Below are positions 57,967 through 64,000 of a DNA stretch of 64,000 nucleotides, piece after piece. This DNA is from Vibrio kanaloae (GTDB lineage Bacteria > Pseudomonadota > Gammaproteobacteria > Enterobacterales > Vibrionaceae). Numbering within the stretch: position 1 is the first letter of the stretch; each line of letters starts with the position of its first letter. Position numbers and translations under genes: made by a program. The stretch is taken from the NCBI RefSeq assembly GCF_024347535.1, contig NZ_AP025497.1:2728001-2792000 (forward strand), in the 5' to 3' direction. The notes below the pieces were generated by a model. That model did no database searches. It had not been told where the DNA came from and worked only from the letters and a program-made list of their open reading frames with translations.

Positions 57967-59099
57967 AAGACATCTTTGAGCGCTTTTAAGCATAAGGCAA
58001 CGTTCTCTTTTCGAGCACCATAACCCATCAGACCAATACGCCAAGCCTTACCAGCCAATGAACCAAGCCCCGCACCAATCTCAAGATTATATTCTTCCAA
58101 CAGCTGTGTTCTTACCTTAGCTTCATCAATCCCTTCAGGGAAATAAAGTGTATTAAGTTGCGGCAAGCGGCTCTCTTCATCAACGACGAACTTGAGTCCT
58201 AATGCTTCGACACCCTCTTTCAACTCTTGATGCATCGCATGGTGACGAGACCACGCATTATCTAAGCCTTCATTTTTCAATAGTACAAGAGACTCATGTA
58301 GCGCATAAAGACTGTTTACAGGTGCAGTATGGTGATAGCTACGCTTCCCTTCGCCACTCCAATAGCCTAATACTAAGCTCTGGTCTAGGAACCAACTTTG
58401 TACGGGAGCTTGGCGGGCTTTCATTTTATCAACGGCACGCTGAGAGAAAGTCACCGGAGATAGCCCTGGCACACAAGACAGACACTTTTGGCTACCAGAA
58501 TAAACCGCATCAAGCTGCCACTCATCAACCAGCAATGGCACACCACCTAGTGATGTCACCGCGTCCACAATTGTGAGTGCATCAAACTGTCGAGCAACCG
58601 CAGAAATCGCTTGAGCATCAGATAGCGCTCCGGTTGATGTCTCTGCATGCACAAATGCTACCGCCACCGCCTCTGGATTTTCCGCCAATGCTTGTTCTAT
58701 CTTGTCGACAGAAACTGGCTTGCCCCACTCGTCGTCAACAAGGATCGCTTCGCCACCACAACGCACCACGTTTTCTCGCATACGCTCACCGAAAACACCG
58801 TTACGACAAACAATCACCTTTTCACCGGGCTCAATCAAGTTAACAAAACAGGTTTCCATACCCGCACTGCCCGGTGCAGAAACGGCAATCGTAAATTCAT
58901 TTTCAGTTTGGAATGCATACTTAAGAAGTTGTTTAAGCTCATCCATCATCGCAATAAACAACGGGTCTAGATGACCAATTGTCGGACGGCTCAAAGCCTG
59001 CAGCACTTGCGGCGAGATATCAGAAGGCCCTGGCCCCATTAACGTTCGGTGTGGCGGATAAAAGCTATCGATAGCAGTATTGAGTGTTAAATTAGACAT
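57954..59099 (-). CDS. Class V aminotransferase (alanine-glyoxylate / serine-pyruvate type)
   Basis: 381 residues from the ATG at 59099, six bases after AAGGG; the ATG at 59105 touches that site directly. LMGPGPSDISPQVLQALSRPTIGHLDP opens the PLP fold, DAVTSLGGVPLLVDEW and SGSQKCLSCVPG (Lys Schiff base) follow. The family transfers amino groups from alanine or serine to glyoxylate or pyruvate; the true substrate is uncertain. The last codons and TAG come from the inverted repeat of the 162-bp element. Confidence 0.9.
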   Translation of the reverse strand: MSNLTLNTAIDSFYPPHRTLMGPGPSDISPQVLQALSRPTIGHLDPLFIAMMDELKQLLKYAFQTENEFTIAVSAPGSAGMETCFVNLIEPGEKVIVCRNGVFGERMRENVVRCGGEAILVDDEWGKPVSVDKIEQALAENPEAVAVAFVHAETSTGALSDAQAISAVARQFDALTIVDAVTSLGGVPLLVDEWQLDAVYSGSQKCLSCVPGLSPVTFSQRAVDKMKARQAPVQSWFLDQSLVLGYWSGEGKRSYHHTAPVNSLYALHESLVLLKNEGLDNAWSRHHAMHQELKEGVEALGLKFVVDEESRLPQLNTLYFPEGIDEAKVRTQLLEEYNLEIGAGLGSLAGKAWRIGLMGYGARKENVALCLKALKDVLYQS

Positions 59100-59236
59100 G
59101 TACATCCCTTACGTTAATGGTGTGAACATTCCACCCTAAAGCAAATCGATAACCTCAGCAATTAGCCATAAGTATTGAGGTCAAACCACTGTCACATAAT
59201 TGTTAAAATTATTTTTCAATTACCTCCAGTTACGGA

Positions 59237-59265
59237 TTGACATTGTTATCGCAAACACGTTCAAT
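59237..59265 (+). promoter_or_regulatory. Promoter of lysC
   Basis: TTGACA (59237-59242), a 17-bp spacer and TTCAAT (59260-59265) lie directly before the lysine riboswitch, giving a predicted start near 59272. Confidence 0.65.
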
Positions 59266-59277
59266 GAAATGGCTATC

Positions 59278-59430
59278 TAGCAGAAGAGGAGCACTGCCCA
59301 GGCAGATGTTTTGTGGAACCGCATTTCCAATACAAAGCATTTATGGGGAGCAGTGCCGAGATAATAAAAGCATGCCGGACTTTTATTATCGGTTGAGCGG
59401 GCTGAATCCCGTCAACTGTCGCCATTTTTA
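59278..59430 (+). ncRNA. Lysine riboswitch (L box) controlling lysC
   Basis: The conserved pieces are in order: AGAAGAGGAGCACTGCCCAG, GGGGAGCAGTGCCGA, the paired AGATAATAAAAG/CTTTTATTATC arm and GGTTGAGCGGGCTGAATCCC ending in CAACTGTCGCC. This is the L-box aptamer that binds lysine. About 130 nt of expression platform separate it from the lysC GTG; I see no clear terminator with a T-run there, so translational control is possible. The 59100-59562 gap holds this and the promoter, nothing else. Confidence 0.92.
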
Positions 59431-59562
59431 TATGGTGAAGAGCTTCTGAGGTTACTATTCTAATAATTCCTCTCTTTTTGCTCTAAATACTCTCTTCGAA
59501 AAACATCGGACGTTGGATTACCCAACCGTAATTTTATTTTAGGAAGTCGTGGGAGATATATC

Positions 59563-60930
59563 GTGAGTGCATCTAATGTAGCTGGTTCTTTTAATGTCGC
59601 TAAGTTTGGTGGCACAAGTGTTGCTAACTTTGAAGCAATGAGCCGTTGTGCTGCCATTATTGAAAACAACTCAAATACAAAACTGGTCGTAAGCAGTGCA
59701 TGCTCTGGCGTGACTAACTTGCTGGTAGAACTCGCAAATGGAGTTCAAGACAAAGCTCGTCGCCAACAATTGATGACGCAATTAGCTGATATCCATAATG
59801 CCATTCTTGACCAACTCGCCGACCCAATCAGTATTGAAAAAGATATACACTGCATTCTCGATGATGTTGCAAACGCAGCCGAAGCGGCATCTTTCCAAAC
59901 GAGTGCCAAGTTAACCGATCACCTTGTTGCGTGTGGTGAATTGATGTCGACACATATCCTTACTCAGATTATCTGCGAACGTGGCACACCAGCGGTTCGC
60001 TTTGATATTCGAGAAGTCATGCGCACCAATAATGAATTTGGTAAAGCCGAACCACAACTAGAAGATATTGCAGACTTAGCAAAACAGAAACTGATTCCAC
60101 TTTGCCAACAACAAGTTGTCGTTACTCAAGGTTTTATCGGTGCTGATAACGAAGGCAATACCACGACTTTAGGTCGCGGTGGCAGTGATTATTCAGCTGC
60201 ACTCATTGCAGAATCAGTACAAGCGATTGGTTTAGAGATCTGGACTGATGTTCCGGGTATCTACACTACAGACCCTCGTATTGCACCTAAAGCTTCGCCT
60301 ATCCCGGAGATCAGCTTCAGTGAAGCATCGGAAATGGCAAACTTTGGTGCGAAGATATTACACCCTTCGACTCTGGTTCCTGCACTACGCCATCAAATTC
60401 CTGTCTTTGTAGGTTCTTCAAAAGCGCCAGAATTAGGTGGTACATGGATTCGTCAACAGGTGGAAAGCTCTCCTCTATTCAGAGCCCTTGCCCTACGCTG
60501 CAACCAAACCATGGTGACGCTCCGTAGCGCTAACATGTTCCATGCTTACGGTTTCCTTGCGAAAGTGTTCGAGATCCTTGCTAAACATAAGATCTCTGTT
60601 GATCTGATCACCACATCAGAGATCAGTGTTTCACTGACGTTAGATCAAACTGACACATCAGGTGGTGCTCCTGAATTACCAGAAGCAGCGCGTATTGAGC
60701 TTGAAGAACTGTGTTCTGTCGATATTGAGCACGATCTTTGTCTCGTTGCTCTTATTGGTAATAACATGAGTGAAAGCAAAGGCTATGCAAAGCAGGTATT
60801 CGGTACTCTTGAAGATTTCAACCTACGTATGATTTGTTACGGAGCAAGCCCTCACAACCTGTGCTTCCTGCTGAATGAGTCAGTGTCTAAACTGGCAATT
60901 CAAAAACTTCATCAAGAGTTATTTGAATAG
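59563..60930 (+). CDS. lysC: Lysine-sensitive aspartate kinase III
   Basis: 455 residues from a GTG start, with GGGAG 7 bases upstream. The kinase motif is VAKFGGTSVANFEAM; the aspartate loop region contains TLGRGGSDYSAALIAE. Two C-terminal ACT domains (about 300-455) bind lysine. It phosphorylates aspartate, the first step to lysine, threonine and methionine. The protein has no homoserine dehydrogenase domain, and the upstream lysine riboswitch agrees with the lysine-regulated isoform. Confidence 0.95.
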   Translation: MSASNVAGSFNVAKFGGTSVANFEAMSRCAAIIENNSNTKLVVSSACSGVTNLLVELANGVQDKARRQQLMTQLADIHNAILDQLADPISIEKDIHCILDDVANAAEAASFQTSAKLTDHLVACGELMSTHILTQIICERGTPAVRFDIREVMRTNNEFGKAEPQLEDIADLAKQKLIPLCQQQVVVTQGFIGADNEGNTTTLGRGGSDYSAALIAESVQAIGLEIWTDVPGIYTTDPRIAPKASPIPEISFSEASEMANFGAKILHPSTLVPALRHQIPVFVGSSKAPELGGTWIRQQVESSPLFRALALRCNQTMVTLRSANMFHAYGFLAKVFEILAKHKISVDLITTSEISVSLTLDQTDTSGGAPELPEAARIELEELCSVDIEHDLCLVALIGNNMSESKGYAKQVFGTLEDFNLRMICYGASPHNLCFLLNESVSKLAIQKLHQELFE

Positions 60931-60975
60931 ATCGTCCGTTTATCACCGACTGATAGATGACTAAATCACAAATAC

Positions 60976-61008
60976 AAAAAGGGTTGCTATAATAAGCAAC
61001 CCTTTCTC
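60976..61008. terminator. Bidirectional terminator between lysC and metH
   Basis: AAAGGGTTGCT/AGCAACCCTTT stem with a 5-base loop, T-rich on the right and A-rich on the left. It serves both convergent genes. Confidence 0.87.
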
Positions 61009-61046
61009 TTTTACTTTACGAATCAAAACTCGTCATAGATTAGAAG

Positions 61047-64000
61047 CTAGTTAATGTTTGGACCTAGCCATTTCTCAGCTTCCAACATATCCCAACCTTT
61101 CCGCTCAGCATAGCTCTCCACCTGATCCTGTTGAATCTGTGCAATAGCAAAGTATCGAGTATCTGGGTGTGAGAAGTACATCCCGGATACCGAAGCGCCG
61201 GGCCACATCGCGTAGCTCGTCGTTAAAGACATATCAATCGCTTTCTCAACATCCATTAACTCCCACAACGTACCTTTCTCGGTATGTTCAGGGCAAGCCG
61301 GGTAACCTGGAGCAGGACGAATACCTTGGTATTTCTCACGAATCAAATCATCGTTCGATAAGTCTTCATCTGGCGAGTAGCCCCAAATGTCCTTTCGCAC
61401 CTCTTTGTGTAGATACTCAGCGAACGCCTCAGCCAATCGGTCTGCAACGGCTTGAATCATGATTGCATTGTAATCATCGCCATTGGCTTTATATTCATCA
61501 GCCAATTCACGCTCACCAATACCGCCGGTCACTGCAAAACCGCCAATCCAGTCCGCTTTACCGCTCTCTTTTGGAGCGATGTAATCAGACAAACAGTAGT
61601 TAAAGCCTTTTGGCTTCTCAGTTTGCTGACGAAGATTGTGCACAACTTTTAGAACTTCGGTACGAGATTCATCAGTGTACACTTCGATATCATCACCGAC
61701 ACTGTTTGCAGGGAACATCGCACACATACCACGTGCTTCAAGTAACTTCTCTTTCTCTACGCGATCCAGTAAATCATTGGCATCTTTGAATAAACGTTTT
61801 GCTTCTTCGCCCACTTCCTCATGATCGAGAATCGCAGGGTACTTACCAACTAAAGACCACGTCATAAAGAATGGTGTCCAGTCAATGTAGTTACGTAACG
61901 TAGCCACATCAAAGTCATTGAATATGTGCACTCCTGGCTTCGCCGGTGCTGGTGGAGTATAAGTATCCCAATCAATGGCCACTTTATTAGCACGAGCTTT
62001 TTCAAGCGTGACAGGCTTAGTGCGAGGCTTCTTACGATTATGTTGATCACGAACGCGATCATAATCGATATCCAATTTTTCGACGAAAGCAGGCTTCAAT
62101 TCATCAGAAAGTAGTGAAGTACAAACACCTACAGCACGAGAAGCGTTGTTTACGTAAACCACTGGCTCAGAATAGTTCTGTTCAATCTTAACCGCGGTGT
62201 GCGCTTTAGAGGTGGTTGCGCCACCAATCAGAAGAGGCAGCTTGAAACCCTGTCTCTCCATCTCTTTAGCAACATGTACCATTTCATCAAGAGACGGTGT
62301 AATCAGTCCAGACAGGCCAATGATGTCGACATTCTCTTCTTTGGCTACCTTAAGAATCTTCTCGCAAGAAACCATGACACCCAGGTCGATAATCTCGTAG
62401 TTATTACATTGTAAAACCACACCAACGATGTTTTTACCAATATCATGTACATCACCTTTAACGGTCGCTAACAAAATTTTCCCGTTAGTTGCGCCCACTT
62501 CTTTGGATGCATTGATGAAAGGTTCTAAATGGGCAACCGCCTGTTTCATCACACGCGCAGACTTTACAACCTGTGGTAAGAACATCTTACCTTCACCAAA
62601 TAGGTCACCAACAACGTTCATACCGTCCATTAGAGGGCCTTCAATCACCTCGATAGGACGCGAAGCATTAACACGAGCCTCTTCAGTATCCTCGACAATA
62701 AAGTCTGTAATACCTTTAACCAGAGAATGCTCCAAGCGCTTCTCTACAGGCCATGTTCTCCACTCTAGCGCCGATTTATCTTCGACTTTACCCACCGCTC
62801 GCTCTAGGTACTCGGTTGCCATATCAAGCAAGCGCTCCGTCGAATCATCGCGACGGTTCAATACTACATCTTCAACGGCATCACGCAGATCTTCTGGAAC
62901 GTTATCGTAAATCTCTAGCTGACCAGCGTTAACGATGCCCATATCCATACCGTTTTTAAAACAGTGATATAGAAATACAGCGTGGATAGCTTCACGAACG
63001 TAGTTGTTGCCACGGAATGAGAACGACACATTCGACACACCACCAGAGATCATCGCATGCGGGAGATCGCGTTTGATGTCTCCTACCGCTTCAATGAAAT
63101 CAACCGCGTAGTTGTTATGCTCATCAATACCAGTCGCAACCGCGAAGATGTTCGGGTCAAAAATAATATCTTCTGGCGGGAAACCGACTTCATCAACAAG
63201 AATATGGTAGGCATTGGTACAGATCTCAACTTTACGCTCTCGAGTATCAGCCTGCCCGACTTCATCGAACGCCATCACGATGACAGCTGCACCATAACGA
63301 CGAACTAATTTAGCTTGCTCGACAAACTTCTCTTTGCCTTCTTTCAAAGATATTGAGTTAACAATACCTTTGCCTTGAATACATTTCAGGCCAGCTTCGA
63401 TAACTTCCCACTTAGAAGAGTCGACCATGACAGGTACTTTCGAGATCTCTGGTTCAGAGGCACATAGGTTCAGGAATTTAACCATGCACGCCTCGGCGTC
63501 TAGCATCCCTTCATCCATGTTGATATCGATAATTTGAGCGCCATTCTCAACTTGCTCTCGGGCTACACTCAACGCTTCATCGTAAAGCTCATCTTTGATC
63601 AAGCGTTTGAAGCGTGCAGAACCAGTAACATTAGTACGTTCACCCACGTTTACAAATAAAGACTCTTTCGTGATTGTCAGAGGTTCCAAACCGGATAAGC
63701 GACACGACACAGATAGGTTAGGCAACTGACGTGGTGTTACCCCCTCTACAGCCTCAGCCATCTGGCGAATATGTTCGGGCGTGGTACCACAACAGCCACC
63801 AATTAAGTTCAAGAAGCCACTTTCAGCCCACTCTTTAACATGCTCTGCCATCTCTTCTGGTGAAAGATCATACTCACCAAAGGCATTAGGTAAACCAGCG
63901 TTAGGATGAGCAGAAACATGACATTCAGAGATACGAGACATCTCGCTGACATATTCTCGTAGCTCATCCGGGCCCAATGCACAGTTCAAACCAAATGAAA
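61047..64000 (-). CDS. metH: Cobalamin-dependent methionine synthase MetH (N-terminus outside the window)
   Basis: About 983 residues are visible. The frame is open to the window edge and reads [16 protein letters not shown] at its start, so the first ~240 residues are missing; TTG at 63989 is an internal Leu codon. Seen in order: end of the homocysteine domain with zinc Cys pair GGCCGTTPE, the folate domain ([13 protein letters not shown]), the cobalamin domain with DVHDIGKN (axial His) and the C-terminal reactivation domain ([12 protein letters not shown]). It methylates homocysteine using methyltetrahydrofolate. Convergent with lysC. Confidence 0.97.
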   Translation of the reverse strand, partial: SFGLNCALGPDELREYVSEMSRISECHVSAHPNAGLPNAFGEYDLSPEEMAEHVKEWAESGFLNLIGGCCGTTPEHIRQMAEAVEGVTPRQLPNLSVSCRLSGLEPLTITKESLFVNVGERTNVTGSARFKRLIKDELYDEALSVAREQVENGAQIIDINMDEGMLDAEACMVKFLNLCASEPEISKVPVMVDSSKWEVIEAGLKCIQGKGIVNSISLKEGKEKFVEQAKLVRRYGAAVIVMAFDEVGQADTRERKVEICTNAYHILVDEVGFPPEDIIFDPNIFAVATGIDEHNNYAVDFIEAVGDIKRDLPHAMISGGVSNVSFSFRGNNYVREAIHAVFLYHCFKNGMDMGIVNAGQLEIYDNVPEDLRDAVEDVVLNRRDDSTERLLDMATEYLERAVGKVEDKSALEWRTWPVEKRLEHSLVKGITDFIVEDTEEARVNASRPIEVIEGPLMDGMNVVGDLFGEGKMFLPQVVKSARVMKQAVAHLEPFINASKEVGATNGKILLATVKGDVHDIGKNIVGVVLQCNNYEIIDLGVMVSCEKILKVAKEENVDIIGLSGLITPSLDEMVHVAKEMERQGFKLPLLIGGATTSKAHTAVKIEQNYSEPVVYVNNASRAVGVCTSLLSDELKPAFVEKLDIDYDRVRDQHNRKKPRTKPVTLEKARANKVAIDWDTYTPPAPAKPGVHIFNDFDVATLRNYIDWTPFFMTWSLVGKYPAILDHEEVGEEAKRLFKDANDLLDRVEKEKLLEARGMCAMFPANSVGDDIEVYTDESRTEVLKVVHNLRQQTEKPKGFNYCLSDYIAPKESGKADWIGGFAVTGGIGERELADEYKANGDDYNAIMIQAVADRLAEAFAEYLHKEVRKDIWGYSPDEDLSNDDLIREKYQGIRPAPGYPACPEHTEKGTLWELMDVEKAIDMSLTTSYAMWPGASVSGMYFSHPDTRYFAIAQIQQDQVESYAERKGWDMLEAEKWLGPNIN

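Noticed and set aside
62428..62910. 160-residue plus-strand frame opposite metH
   Set aside because: It is antisense to the conserved MetH cobalamin and folate domains and has no translation signals.
63987..63989. Possible metH start near the window end
   Set aside because: The codon is TTG within the conserved GLNCALGP block and the frame is open to the window edge, so the gene is cut, not short.

Overview
This 64-kb window reads as ordinary chromosomal backbone of a Vibrio (Gammaproteobacteria), most likely chromosome I of a member of the Splendidus clade. The genus call rests on gene content and order: rplU-rpmA-obgE, mdh/argR, the complete mannose-sensitive haemagglutinin (MSHA) pilus locus mshHIJKLMNEGFBACDOPQ, the mreBCD-maf-rng-yhdP-tldD block, and ssb / qstR / galU / uvrA / pglL / aminotransferase / lysC / metH in the order I recall from Vibrio cholerae. 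The clade call is only an impression. There are no rRNA or tRNA genes, no prophage, no IS transposase and no CRISPR array.

Layout. 1-6.6 kb: a split threonine/serine-type exporter (yjjB partial, yjjP), the Obg GTPase, ribosomal proteins L27 and L21, octaprenyl diphosphate synthase, a small hypothetical protein, malate dehydrogenase and the arginine repressor. 7-11.3 kb: a TRAP transporter of the TAXI type (periplasmic receptor, fused permease) with a universal stress protein. 11.4-14.6 kb: a D-2-hydroxyacid dehydrogenase, RluA and a divergent Nramp-like transporter. 14.7-19.5 kb: RapA and a PIN-PhoH protein. 19.6-30.5 kb (minus strand): the rod-shape and envelope operon mreB-mreC-mreD-maf-rng-yhdP-nitrilase-tldD. 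30.6-50.2 kb (minus strand): the MSHA pilus locus. 50.3-57.7 kb: ssb (minus), then qstR, galU, uvrA and a PglL-type O-oligosaccharyltransferase (plus). 57.8-64 kb: a small inverted-repeat element, a class V aminotransferase, lysC behind a lysine riboswitch, and metH, which runs off the window end.

How the genes work together. The MSHA locus encodes the pilins (MshA, B, C, D, O, with MshP prepilin-like), the extension ATPase with an N-terminal c-di-GMP-binding MshEN domain, the platform protein (MshG), inner-membrane alignment proteins (MshI, J, K, M, N), the secretin (MshL), a very large surface or tip-type protein (MshQ) and a CsrD-type degenerate GGDEF/EAL protein (MshH). Natural-competence regulation (QstR) and a possible pilin-glycosylating enzyme (PglL) lie nearby. 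The lysC/metH end belongs to the aspartate-family amino acid pathway and carries a recognisable lysine-sensing leader.

I found no clearly new multi-gene system. The observations most worth a second look are non-coding or in protein detail: six GATC sites in 40 bp upstream of obgE; a 162-bp terminal-inverted-repeat element whose end supplies the last codons and stop of the aminotransferase gene; four degenerate 16-bp tandem units inside the mre-tldD operon; an Nramp-like protein lacking both canonical metal-site motifs; a PDZ-like tail on the TRAP permease; and an AT-rich mshQ. Terminator, operator and promoter calls were made by eye; their coordinates may be off by one or two bases.
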